Part shown: piece after piece, positions 1-10,949 of the stretch | How positions within the stretch are numbered: the stretch's first letter is position 1 | How the letters are laid out: each line of letters opens with the position of its first letter | Assembly (NCBI GenBank): GCA_001566295.1 | Contig: KQ964262.1 | Span: 434,001 to 498,000 of the forward strand | Direction of reading: 5' to 3' | From: Microdochium bolleyi | Lineage: Eukaryota; Ascomycota; Sordariomycetes; Xylariales; Microdochiaceae | Length of the DNA: 64,000 bases | Made by a program: the position numbers and the translations under genes | The notes under the pieces: generated by a model | Told to the model about the DNA's origin: nothing | The model's database searches: none | Seen by the model: only the letters and a program-made list of their open reading frames with translations

Positions 1-686
1 CTCTCAAGGGTGCTGCGAGGGCGGCCTTTCAAAGGTTGCAAGACCTAAGGATAGCATCAGATCAGAATGTCAAGACAGTGGTGATCATTTGATCTACATC
101 ATTGCTGTCAGCAGATCATCCCCGGTTCATCGCTCCCCAGTAAGCGGAATGTAAAGCTGCATTTCAAAGACTCAACCAATGGTTCTTCTGCGCCGATGGG
201 ATTGCGTCACTGCCTGCTTGGGGGTAGTACTGGTCGGATGTTCCCTACCTGTCGTGGACACTGGCATCAGCTGAACTCAGCATGCCTCAGGTACTGTCAC
301 GGCTGCCAGGAAAGGAGAACGTGCCCGCCGTTGAGTACCAAGTTGTGGCGGAAGAAGTAGCAGCGCCTTCGCCTGCGGGTGGCGCGGTCATGAAGTGAGT
401 TCAAATACTACTGCTCTCAATTCCATCAGCTCGAATCAACTTGCCTCGCACGCTGACATGCCGACATGCTGTAGGGCTTCTGCACACCGACTATCTCGGG
501 GTTTTCTCTGGTGATGCTCCTATATTTTGCCCCCGTGTGGGAATTCAAGAGAGCCCAGCTCAAAACATGTGAGAGGATGCGGAGATCATTGACAGCCCCA
601 GAGGCAACCCGCGAGCAAGAGAACTCTTTGTTTATGCCAAGCGATGAAACCAGACAGTGTAGCTGGTTCCTCGGCGCACACCCTTT
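1..686. other. Left edge, no gene seen
   Basis: No reading frame here has recognisable protein content or fungal intron structure. The stretch lies downstream of the decayed F-box gene and upstream of the window edge, so it may hold the flank of a gene outside the window. Confidence 0.5.
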
Positions 687-2133
687 TCAGACTGCGAATT
701 CTTCAACGATATCGTAAGGGAAGATGGTACTACAGTTGCCCCTCTGCGATATCCTGAGCAGACCTGTTTGCTTGCAACGCGGGAGCACCGTCTCGGCAAA
801 GCGCGCAAGATCAGCCTCGCCTTTATCCCACCATTCAGCCCTTGCCGCCGCACAGATGACGTATGAGTCCTCCTCTGGCGGGAGCAGCCGCACGATCTCG
901 ACACTGTCCAGGCTGCCGAGGTCGCAGAGGTAGTTGTCCAGTGCGACCCATGAGAGAGCTCTTCTGGCCGAGACCTCGTCCTCCGCAGTAAACTCACTTA
1001 TCGGGGCGCGGAAAGCCATGCGGAATCGCCGAAGACACGGCCCCGCGGTGAGGACCGCGTCGACCAGACCGGCCAGCTTTCTCCACTTCTTGAGCGTGGA
1101 GAAGTAGAACGTGGTGATAGTCAGACTCGAGAGCTGGCGGCAGCGACTCAGATCGAAGCGGGCGCCTGCGAAAATGATTAGCCGAGAGCCCCACAGGAAG
1201 CCTGCAACCACACCGCCTCGGACCTTGATAGTCGCGAGACCGTGGACTACGTACTGTGATTTTCCCTAGAGCCAAAGACGACGGCCAGTGTTCGCAAAGA
1301 TGGCGCGGCAGCGTCGATCAGCCGCGTCAGAGCTGTTGCCCCTGATGCGCAGGAAACAACCAGGGCAAGCGTATGCAGGTGGCCCACCACGGACGATGCA
1401 TCAGCTGCGGCAGCAGCAGCGGGCTTGTCATCGTGCACATCTCCGGAATGAGAAGATGGCGGAGTCTCGGTAGTCTGACCGCGGTCTGCAGCAGGGCAAG
1501 CTCGCTATTTAACAGATACCCGCGCTGGCCTTCTGGGCGTTCGAATCGTATCACGTCCAGCTCCAGTAGCGTCACGTGAGGATTTCCAAGAAGGCATGGC
1601 GCCGCCTAAGCAAAGTCGGAAGCGCGGAGACGGCCCAGAACTAGAAGACGGACCACGGTCTCGCCGCCGATTTCGGCCAGCCATTTTGCACGGAGTGCCG
1701 GCGAGGCCATAGCCAGATCCAGTTCCACGATGTTGAGCTGCCCGATGGCCCCAAAGTGGTCGAGCAGCAGCATCAGCCCCTCCTCCCAGACCGCCACATC
1801 CTTGATCGTTTGCACGACAGAATCCTCACAGTCCTCATCGTAGGGATTTCATAGCTCATTTTTGCGGATGCCACTTTCGTTGACGGACAGGGACCGCACG
1901 TGCCGCGGGATGGTCGTTCCTGGTGCGCCGTTGCTGCTGCCAGCGTTGCGAAGAATGGAACAGAGCCGGCCGGGAATACTGATGTGCAGGCCGAGGTCTG
2001 TCTGCGCCCAGGATATGTGTCGACTCGGGGCCAGCCAGGCGCGACAGACGATAGCGCTCTGCGCGAGAGAGGGGTGATCAAGATGCTGCAGGCACTGATG
2101 GAGGAGTTCGGCGGGAAGTTCCGTGATGGGCAT
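687..2133 (-). pseudogene. Decayed F-box/leucine-rich protein gene
   Basis: The minus strand encodes an F-box start at 2133 (MPITELPAELLHQCLQHLD, then a VCRAWLAPSRH segment), followed by leucine-rich strand-like segments down to a stop at 687. F-box proteins recruit substrates to SCF ubiquitin ligases. The frame is broken. There is an in-frame TGA at 1851-1849, an in-frame TAG at 1608-1606 with good coding sequence on both sides in the same frame, and a frame change near 1440 beside a GC-rich alanine run. A normal-looking 53-nt intron (donor GTACGT, acceptor TTGCAG, about 1250-1198) joins the last two segments and shows that the gene was once spliced. Each stop is one C-to-T change from CGA or CAG. 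A 51-nt intron could remove the first stop, but its donor is poor. I call it a pseudogene; sequencing error is the alternative. Confidence 0.6.
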
Positions 2134-3291
2134 GGCGTCGCAGGAAGACTTCCGAAGCTGTGAGCAAGTCGTCTTGAGAAGGGACACGGAGGCATGCAAG
2201 GTGTGGATTGGCCCTGTGGTGGTTGTGATCCAGTGGTCCACGGGTGCCCGGGGAATCATTGCGTGAGCGACCAAGGTACGCGTACCCGAGAGTACGTATC
2301 GGTCTCCCCTGGCACCGCTGAGTCAGCATTTGGAGTTCCTTTGGAGGAATTAAACCGAGCTTCACTGCTCGGAGTCATTCTTTCAAGACCTTTTCCTTGG
2401 ACAGAAGCCGATAAACTACCAAACCACTCATTTCAAGCTCTGTCGAGCGACAAAATGTTGCTTGCAGTAACCTCACAAGTGGGCAGGGTGACGATTGAAC
2501 TGCGCCCTGTGTGAGGTGGGTGCTTAGGATGCCCCGGAATGGTTGAGTCAGTCCCCAAAAGCGCTATACGCGGACACATGTGGCCCAGGCAGGCTAGAAG
2601 CCGCATTCAGCTGGTACACGTAGTTGGAGCCAGGCTCGACATCAGGCCGACTTTAGAGCCTCCAACAACGTATACATAGGGTATACAGGACTACGTGTGC
2701 CATGCCCTGGTACTGGCCTGAGTCCATGGGCGCAAGTCGTCGCTGCACGGTCGCAGTGTTGCTGGCGATGCTGGCCCTGGCCATTGTGGTGGGCACTTGA
2801 GACGTGCTCGCTGACTGATAGGTACGCGTAGTCTCCATGGAATTACACCGACACCGACATCGCTAATACCAGCGAGCCGGTCGCTCATGGTCCAACAAGG
2901 CATGACGTGTGTTCACGATTTCGCCCATGGCAAGAAATTGATGATACCAAGGAGCCAAGCATTACTGCTCACTTATCAATCGAAGTTCCGCTCGGCCTTC
3001 TCCGCCAATAAGCCTCTCCGCCGGGAGGCACGCCTATTCGGACTGGCCAGGACAGGCCGTCAGATTGTGGCACATTCTGTATGTCCATGAGATCCAAGAC
3101 TTCGGTAGCAGGGTTGGATTGGATCACAGCTCCAGGCAAGCCCTATCTGCTGGCCCGGCCGACCTGGGCCGGCTGGATGTCCACTTTGTGGATTCATCAC
3201 TCGCTTGAATAGCTCGAACAGGACAGCCGTCACCAGGATAGTCACGTCAAAGCTGGAGGATGTCGACTATCTTTGCCCTTGCCTTGGCTTT

Positions 3292-3297
3292 CACGTG
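3292..3297. promoter_or_regulatory. CACGTG site (Pho4/NUC-1-type)
   Basis: Perfect palindrome about 490 bp upstream of the phosphatase ATG. CACGTG is the core bound by the bHLH phosphate regulators Pho4 and NUC-1, which induce secreted phosphatases under phosphate limitation. The site is seen; its function is inferred. Confidence 0.45.
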
Positions 3298-3429
3298 TCT
3301 GCTCTGACGAGGACCGTTGACACGACCCCTGCCTGCCTGAGGCTAATCTCTTGCTTGGGTTGCATCGAACACGGATCCCCCTGGTCGATCAACCCCAGGC
3401 GGTCGTCATGCCCCTGGAGCCGGGGACCC

Positions 3430-3435
3430 CACGTG
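3430..3435. promoter_or_regulatory. CACGTG site (Pho4/NUC-1-type)
   Basis: Second perfect CACGTG, about 350 bp before the phosphatase ATG. A weaker CACGTT variant follows at 3507-3512. Clustering of such sites upstream of a phosphatase gene fits phosphate control. Confidence 0.5.
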
Positions 3436-3782
3436 CACGATCGTCGTCGACAGATTCGCATGCGCCGCGGCTCGCTTCATTTCCGCCCTGCAGCAGCCAG
3501 GCAAGCCCACGTTTATGGGGAGAGGGGATGGGCCATTGTCGGCGGTCCACGCCTATACCCGGCCATCCCGGCCCGGCCGGCGGCCCATTACGTCGCGAGA
3601 CTCCAACGTCGTATTTAAGTCGAGTCGTGGTCCGCCGCTGGCTTTGGATTTGCGATTCCCTCTCCCTCACGGAGCATCCGCCTTCGACAACACACTCTTT
3701 TAACACCAACTTGTCGCGTGACAACAGTCGTTGGGCAAGACTCTAATCCGGCTCAGCCATCGGCCCTCGCTTATCAGCAGAG

Positions 3783-5534
3783 ATGACTTCCTCCATCTTG
3801 TCCGCGGCCTTCTTCGCCGCCGGCGCCTTCGCCGAGCGCTCTCGGATGCTCGCGCCCGCATCCCCCATCAACTCGCCCGCCGGTCTCAACGCCCAGGAGC
3901 CCCTCAAGTGGGTTGGTGCCAACGGGCCATGGCTTCCCAGTAAGCACTACGAACACCTGCACACACACATACACACACACACACACACACACATACGCAC
4001 ACGCGAGTCAGTGTAGAGCCAGCCACGCTAACAGGTCAACCCCCCTCTTTCCTCCTTCCCCACAGGTGACAACGTCTTCGGAATCGACCCCGACACGCCC
4101 GAGGGCTGCACAGTCGACCAGGCGGCGTACATCACGCGCCACGGCTCGCGGTACCCGGACAACGGCGCGTACAACGGCTGGGTGGCCGCGCACGAGCGGT
4201 ACCAGGCGCGGGGTTACACGGCGTCGGGCGTGCTCTCGTTCCTGCACGACTGGGAACCCGTGCTCGAGAACAAGGCGCAGCAGATCGCCATGGAGAACCC
4301 GACGGGCGCCAAGGAGGCGTTCGACATGGGCTACCAGCTGCGCACGCGGTACCCGGGCTTCTACCGCACGGGCGACGAGTTCCTCGTCTGGGCCAACAAC
4401 TACACCCGCGTGCTCCAGACCGCCGACAAGTTCGTCCACGGGTACCTCGGCGTGTTCGGCAAGACCAACGGCAGCGTCATCTCCGTGACGGGCAAAGGAT
4501 TTCCCGGCGGCACGGGCGACACCCTGGCCCCGTCCGACATGTGCCCGGCCTTTGTTGACACCTCGGGCGCGGACCAGGTCGCCGCGTGGGACGCCGTCTG
4601 GGTCCCGCCCGTCCTGGAGCGCCTGCAGGCCCTCATCACGGGCAACCTGACCCTGACCGCCGACGACATCACCCAGGGCCCGTACCTGTGCGGCTTCGAG
4701 TCGCACATCACGGGTCGCCTGTCCCCCTGGTGCGACATCTTCACCGACGAGGAGTTCCGGCAGTACCAGTACCGCAACGACCTGCGGTACTGGTACGGCG
4801 TGGGGCCCGGAGCGCCGCTGAACAAGAAGATGATGACGCCGTACCTCGACGCGCTGATGGGCCTGTTCAAGAAGGGCCCCGCGGGGCTCGAGGGCGTCCG
4901 CGAGGACGGCGTGACCAAGTTCGACGTCCCGCCGTTGATCGTGAGCTTCCTGAACGACGGGCAGCTCAACGAGCTCGTGGCCGCCAGCGGTGTGTTTGAC
5001 ACCCAGGAGCCCCTCGACCCGGAAGTCATGGACGACGAGAGGCTGTGGATCGGCAGCCGCTTCGGCACGATGCGCGGCACCATCGCCTTCGAGCGCATGA
5101 CCTGCAAGACCGCCAAGCCCGTCGTCGCCAAGCGCAGCTGCGGCGGTGGTCACGGTGGCGGCGGCCACGGCCCTTACCCCGGTGGCGGCTACAGCAACGG
5201 CACTCTCCCCGGTGGCGGCGGCAACTCCACCCAGCCAGGCAACGGAACTGCTCCAGGCAACGGCACGGCTCCCATCGGCGGCGGCAGCCATGACGGCACC
5301 TACGTCCGCATCCTGCTCAATGACGCCGTGTTCCCCGTGCCCAACTGCCAGAGCGGCCCTGGTCGGTCGTGCCTGCTCGACGACTACACCAAGTTCGTGG
5401 CGAAGCGGTACGCCGAGGAGGGCGACTGGCTGAAGAACTGCAACGTCACAGACCCCGGCGCGCCGACGAAGGTCAAGGGCGCGAGCTTCTACACGGATCT
5501 GAGCAGCCCTTGGCTGAAGCGTGTCGAGGTTTGA
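3783..5534 (+). CDS. Secreted histidine acid phosphatase / phytase-like
   Basis: Exons 3783-3939 and 4066-5534 give 541 residues. The start is chosen because it opens with a signal peptide (MTSSILSAAFFAAGAFA). The protein is a branch-2 histidine acid phosphatase, which hydrolyses phosphomonoesters outside the cell through a phosphohistidine. The RHGSRYP catalytic motif is at residues 77-83 (His78). The downstream motif, usually His-Asp in this superfamily, reads FLNDGQLNEL here, with Asn349-Asp350. A Gly/His/Asn-rich run (about 410-460) is inserted inside the C-terminal part, just before a conserved YVRILLNDAVFPVP segment. The single intron contains a CA microsatellite. Activity on phytate rather than simple phosphoesters cannot be told from sequence. 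The promoter has CACGTG sites, so phosphate starvation control is likely. Confidence 0.9.
3954..4006 (+). repeat. CA-dinucleotide microsatellite inside an intron
   Basis: An interrupted (CA)n tract lies within the only intron of the acid phosphatase gene, close to the donor site. Being intronic, length changes would not alter the protein but could affect splicing. Confidence 0.85.
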
Positions 5535-5902
5535 GGCAAAAAGGAGGAACATCATGATGTGGTGATGAAGACGAGGTGCTCAGCAATGGGAGAGCAACAT
5601 TCCAGCATCTTAGGGCCTGGCAAGATGTGCAGACAGCTATCGCCGTGTCGCGAGAGTCAATAATGTAATCAACTTTGTAACTCGAGGAGTTTGAAGGGCG
5701 GCACGCCCGAAGAGGGCTGCCCGCTAAGCGTACAGATATGTGGATTCGTCCCCTTATGGCAGTTGACAAGTCCTATCGGCTCTTTCTTTCATCTCTGTCT
5801 CGAGTGCCATCTCGTCCAGCTCGCTTTTTTGAACTCCGGTTCCAGTGACTCGCGCAAGAACAACCGAAACCTACCGTTGCGGGAGTATATACATTCGTGT
5901 TT
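5535..5902. other. Convergent 3' intergenic region
   Basis: Short spacer between the ends of the phosphatase (+) and P450 (-) genes. It should hold both 3' untranslated regions; nothing else is seen. Confidence 0.5.
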
Positions 5903-7887
5903 TCATCGAGCTATCCGCAATTGTACGGGCATGTCGTCCTTGAGGTGCGCCGGGCCAAGGCCCGTTGAGTAAAGCCGCTGCCCGTTGATCATGGGTTGCC
6001 GCTTTCCAGTTTTGCCTCTGCTGCCAATTAGTTGCACTGAACCCTACTGGAACAATCAAGTAGAAAGAGAAGTGGGGGAAGTAATGAGGGTGATGGGGTT
6101 ATTATACTCACCGCTGCAGATCCCATTCCTCCCACGCCTCCCGCACGTCGAACCTACGCATTACCATCGCCGCCGCGAGCCTGAGCTCGTGCATCGCGAG
6201 CTCTTTCCCGATGCACTGCCTCGGTCCGGTTCCGAACCATCTCACGAGGTTTGTCTTGTCCTCGACGTACAGCGGGTCGTCCTTCCCGGCGAGCCATCGC
6301 TCTGGCAGGAACTGCGTCGCGTGCGGATAATACTCGTCGCTCGTGAGGATGTGCGTGGACCCGTCGAAGATGGCGTGGCCGGCGGTCGGGTACGTCCTGC
6401 CCGTCGCCCGGTGCACCAGGCGGACCGCGTTCGCGCTGTCTGGGTCCGTGTTCTGCCGGAGGACGCCCGAAGGAATGTGCAGGCGTAGTGTCTCTTTAAT
6501 TACGGCCGTGGTGTAGGGCAGCGCGTTGAGCAGGTGTGGGGTCTCCCTGAGCAGTGCGGCCGTGGACGAGACGCTGTTCTCTGCGCCTGGCGAGACGGGG
6601 AAGACGGCGTCGTGCTCGGCGCGGAGCCGGGCCAGACAGTCCGGGCGGTCCTGTAGCTCCTTGAACATCCAGCACAGCGCCGATGCGGTGGTGTCGTACC
6701 CGGCGAACATGATCATCTTGAGATGGCCCTGGATGTTGCGAAGGGTGGCGTCATCTATCCTTGCTGCTGCTGCTGCTGTGCCGTCATCGTCAGCTCCGGT
6801 GCTGCTGTCCTTGGCCACAAACGGAGAGCAGGCAACATGAACGATAGACTTGTTCCCGCTGGCGCCCAGATGCGTCGTTTCAGCGTCGAGGGCGGCGTCG
6901 ATGCCCGGCTGCAGGAACGCACTCATCGTGAGCTGATGGCGGCGGATCGCGATACTGTTGAGGATCGGAACGTGCGGCAGGTAGCCCGCCCACCCGATGT
7001 TCTGCACCCCACGCTTGATCGTGTCCAAGAGCGCCACCTTGGTAGGTGAGCCTCCCGGGGTGGTCTGGTCGTGTAGGCGGCGGTCGATGAGGGCCCGGGC
7101 GATGACGTCGACGGTGAGACTGCTCGTCCGCTTCAGCAGCTGGAACACTGGGCCCCATTCGTCGGCCTGGTCGGCACCCGCCATGCCCTCGAGACCGCGC
7201 ACGAACACCATTGTCTCGTCAATCATCTGCGGCACGAGCGCCGTGATGTTCCGGCTGCTGAAGGCCGGGCTCAGGCGGGCCCGCCACGTCTTCCACTCGG
7301 CTCCCTCCATGCAGAAGATGTCGTCCTGGCCCGTGAGCGTCGTGAAGAGGTCCTTCTGCAGGGGTCCCCGGGTGATGCCCGCGGGCCTGCCCGGCTGCGC
7401 GGCCAGGAGCTGCGTCGCCATGTCGGCGTCCAAGACGATTGCGAGCGGGAACTTGACGGCGGGCCAGAGGTCGAGGTACACGACGGGCGGGATCTCAGCA
7501 CCCGGTGGGAAATACTTGGTGCGGTTCGCGGCCAGCCACGGCTGGAGTTCCATGATGTTGGTGTCACCGGGGTGGGCTTTGAAGAAGTCGCCGAAGATGT
7601 ACAGGTGGCCGAGCAGCCAGGAGTGCGGGAGGAGTGGCTGTGCTTGGGCGGTCAGCGGACGAGGTTGTCTCTGATGGTTGGGTGCCATGGAGCTGGGGGG
7701 CAGCACTCACGATGCCCTCTGCTTGGAGACGCTTGTACATGCGGCGCCGCTGGACGAGCTTGCCGACAAAGGCAGCCAGGGCAGCCGCCAGGGCGCCGAG
7801 GGCGGCGGTGCCCAGCGTCGACGAGATGCTGGCCCTCGCAGAGTCGAGCATTGCGCGGGAGATGGGTGTTGCGGGGAACAAAAACAT
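5903..7887 (-). CDS. Cytochrome P450 monooxygenase
   Basis: Exons 7887-7711, 7637-6112 and 6020-5903 give 606 residues. An N-terminal hydrophobic anchor (about residues 20-40) precedes a basic RRRMYKR stretch, as in ER-bound microsomal P450s. The I-helix motif is FAGYDTTAS, the K-helix ExxR lies in KETLRLH, and the heme-binding loop is FGTGPRQCIG with Cys534. A DLWP motif near the N-terminus is typical of fungal P450s related to the StcS/CYP59 group, but substrate cannot be assigned. The last exon restores the usual P450 end (GLGPAHLKDDMPVQLRI). At 606 residues it is longer than the usual 500-540, partly from an Asp/Ala-rich insert before the I-helix. ATG at 7887 is the first good start; ATG about 36 bp further in is an alternative. 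Confidence 0.9.
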
Positions 7888-8437
7888 GTGCGGCAGGCGA
7901 GGGTCGATGACGGGCTTTATGTCCAGGGGCGGCCTCAGCTGCACCTTCCAAGGTTGCCATTGGCAGTGTGCACGCTCCGACACATGCAGGCGCGATGCAG
8001 TGCGACGCCGTGCTAGGCCGAAACAGGACCGTGGGGTGCAGCACCGTGCAGTCAAGCATGTGACTGCATCTGGCAGCCTCCCTTCTCTAAGCTGTGCCCC
8101 GAGCAAGGTTGAGATACATCACTGTATGTTATGCGCTGCTCGGCCAGCAAAGCAATAGCCTTCTTTATTAGATCCTGACCAGAGAGTATTGAAGAACCGA
8201 GCTGGGATTGCCGGGGGTTGAGAAGGGGGGGGGATCCATCCCGCCAATCCAGAACAGGTCCTAAAGCAAAGTATTTCAAGGTTAGGGATTATCTTGACAT
8301 GGCACTGCCACCATTCCGGTAAGCTCGGCGCCATGAATGTAACCCCGCCAAACCGTTACATCCCAGCCCCCAGCCCAGCCGAGCGACCGAGCGACCACGG
8401 TGCGCTATATGCGTCCGATCCAAGGTGCACATCCATC
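7888..8437. other. Intergenic, P450 promoter
   Basis: Upstream region of the P450 and downstream end of the first C2H2 gene. A short G run is seen at 8225-8231; no gene is recognised. Confidence 0.5.
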
Positions 8438-10096
8438 TTATCGACCAATAGCACGGCGCCCATTAAACGGTCGCAGGAACGCCGCGAGGCCAGCGCTCTT
8501 GTCGCCGCAGGCCCTCGCGCCTCCGCACAGCGGGAACATCTTCTGCTGGGCCCGAGAGTGCCTCCTGAGCGCGCTCATACCGGTGAAGGTCCTGATTTGG
8601 ACGGGCTCTTGTGCGCTGTTTGCAGGCGAGGTGCCGCTGTCGCCGTCGATGGTAGCGGCGGCGGCGGTGGTAGTAGTCGCGGCAGAGTGTCTGGCAAAGG
8701 CGACGAGGTCGAAGATGTTGACGTGTGTCGTTCTAAGAGCCTGTAGCGGTACAAATCACATCTAATCAGCACATCCTGTCCTCTCAACTAATCTCGCATC
8801 CGTTTCAAAGACCCAAGACGTTTTCTCGATGGTGTACTGCAGAAAACATACCTTTCTACAAGCCGTGATCGACTTCCTCTCCACGTCACCACCAACACCA
8901 CCTGCAGCCGGCAGCACGGCGCGGCACAGCGCCTGCCACGCCGCGAGATCGCCCCGAGTGCCATAGTGATGCACGAGCTCGTCGTCGATGGCGGCCTGGA
9001 GCCCAAGCCACAGGCCCTTCAGCTCTTGCTGCCTTAGTCCGTTCATGCTCTGGCCGAGGTGCTTCTTGAGCTGTGCGAAGGATACGGACGGCGGGGCGCG
9101 CGGGTCGTAAGAGAAGCCCTCAGCCTCGAAGCGGCTGAAGAAGCAGTTGAGAGGGGTGTCAGCCTCGGCCTCGTCGCGAGTTGTCGTCGCGGGGCCGGCA
9201 GAGGCGGAGGAGGAGGAGGAGGAGGAGGAGGAGGAGGTAGCGATAGGAACACTGGCGCCTATGCTGAGGTCGTTCGCGAAGGCTGTTGCAAGCTCGTCCT
9301 CGAGCTCGCCTGAGCCGTGCTCATCCCCATCGTTGGCGTGGGTGTTCTCGTGGGATGCGACATGTGTCCAGCTTGATGATGCGCTCGAGGCGGCATCTGT
9401 CACGGCACCACCATTACCATCCACGACGACAAGACCATCCATGTCTGCGCAATCAACCGCGTCGCTGCCTTTGTCGTAGGTGCCTGTATCATGACCAGAC
9501 GAGACCCCATGATCGCCAAGCCCCCGCGCCGTGCTGAAGAACTTCTTGCACTGCCGGCATCGGTGTGCCTCGCCGTGCTTCAGGTTGGTCATGTGCTGCC
9601 CGAGAGCCTTGGGCTTGCTGAATCTCCTGTCGCAGACTCCACAGACGAAAGGGAGTGGCTTCGTGCTCGGGATCGGTGGAGCAGCAGTAGCAGAGCCGTT
9701 TGTTTCCTCGTTGGACTTGCCGCCGCCCGAGATTCCACTCTGCTCACCTTCAGTCATGCCCTTATTTTCATCGTCAATATTGCTGCTGTTGCTGTTGCTG
9801 CTGACGCCCATGGGAGCCGCCAAGTGGCCAGCGATAGCAGCGAGCCGGGCCCTCATTCTGGCCACAATCGCGTGCTTATCATGCTGCTGGTGCTGCTGCT
9901 GGTGCTGCTGGTGGTGGTGGGGTGCCGCTTGTGTCGTGACATGCTGGTCGTGCTTCGCCTCGAGCCTGTGCTGCGCAAGGGCGTCGGCGCTCTCAAAGCG
10001 CTCATCGCAGTGCGAGTGCTCGCAGACGCATGGCTGATCTCCAACTGTCGCGGCCATGGCCGCTGGCTGTTCTTGTTCTTTGCTGGTCTCGGACAT
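8438..10096 (-). CDS. C2H2 zinc-finger protein, paralogue A
   Basis: Exons 10096-8852 and 8740-8438, joined in phase 0 at ...ITACRK/ALRTTHVNIFDLV, give about 514 residues. Three C2H2 fingers are visible: an atypical one near the N-terminus (CEHSHC...H...H), then FVCGVCDRRF and HRCRQCKKFF. Between them are His/Gln and Ser runs, including a Ser tract coded by GAG-repeat DNA at 9200-9240. The C-terminal domain (from TPLNCFFSRFEAEGFSYDP) runs through SVSFAQLKKHLG, WQALCRAV and SITACRKV to the IRTFTGMSALRRHS and MFPLCGGARACG segments. This resembles a fungal domain often joined to C2H2 fingers in uncharacterised proteins. It is probably a nuclear nucleic-acid-binding protein of unknown role. The neighbour at 10950-12478 has the same layout and the same intron position. 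Confidence 0.85.
9200..9238. repeat. GAG/CTC trinucleotide tract coding a serine run
   Basis: An imperfect (GAG)n tract on the plus strand reads as consecutive Ser codons in the minus-strand zinc-finger gene. It is a low-complexity tract prone to length change. Confidence 0.8.
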
Positions 10097-10949
10097 GGCT
10101 TCTCAAGACGGGGAGGAGTTCTCAGAGAGCAAATGGCGGGGGCAGGGGATGAGGATGTGGAGGGCCCAGAGCCGGCGATATCGTGCAAGGGATCAGGATG
10201 GTAGACTGACTGGAATCTTGATGTTTGGAAATCCCACGGCAGTGCGGTGGAACAACAAGCGTAAAACCGTAGGTACACTATATACTATGGCATGAGGTCG
10301 CGCTTTGAGCGCCGCCCAGTATAGAGACCACAGGATCGGAGATACAGCCCGGTTGACGGGCCGTACCACAGTGTCTAGTGGTAAGGGCTAGAGAGGGACC
10401 CTGATCAGCCCGAACCTGGTAGCAGCATCATTGACCCGAGTACCGACAGTGCCAGCGACGCAGTCTTTTTGGTCAGTTCCGGTACTAGTGCGGATAGTTG
10501 TATCATTGTTGCGGAACGCTGCGGGTGAGCGAGCCACGTAAATATTTTGGCGCTGGTTTGATAGCAGGAGAAAGTGCTCAAGAGGAGCATTCTGTTGCAC
10601 ATGTCATGAGCTGCAGCCACTACAAGGATAGATAGAGTACCGTTTGCTAACATAGCTGCAAGTCTCCTGTGGAGAATGGATGGCTCGACTTCCCATTATG
10701 GAGCGTGACGAGCTATGTACAAAAAGACAAGCAGACGGCAAGGCATGTGCCTGCACCAAGACTGGATGACTGTCCGGCGCAGCCTCCCCGTAGTACGTAT
10801 CTCCATACATTTACATAGCATGACGAAAGCGTTGCATGTTGTGTTATAGCTTTCCTCCTCAGACACCAATTCCCGCCCCGGCATTCCCATAGCTCTGATC
10901 ATTTACACTGAGAGGACCGAGGACACCTGAGGGAAGCACTCAGGTCTGA
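10097..10949. other. Intergenic between the two C2H2 paralogues
   Basis: Promoter of paralogue A and 3' flank of paralogue B. It is more AT-rich than the genes; no coding sequence is recognised. Confidence 0.5.

Larger units (their letters stand above)
2134..3782. other. Intergenic, promoter of the acid phosphatase gene
   Basis: No gene is seen. The right half is the upstream region of the histidine acid phosphatase. It holds two perfect CACGTG palindromes, one CACGTT and a TATTTAAG element about 165 bp before the start codon. Confidence 0.5.

Noticed and set aside
4008..5555. Long minus-strand open frame of about 515 residues opposite the phosphatase
   Set aside because: It mirrors the GC-rich coding strand, has Val/Ala/Arg/His-rich composition without domains, and overlaps a clear enzyme gene.
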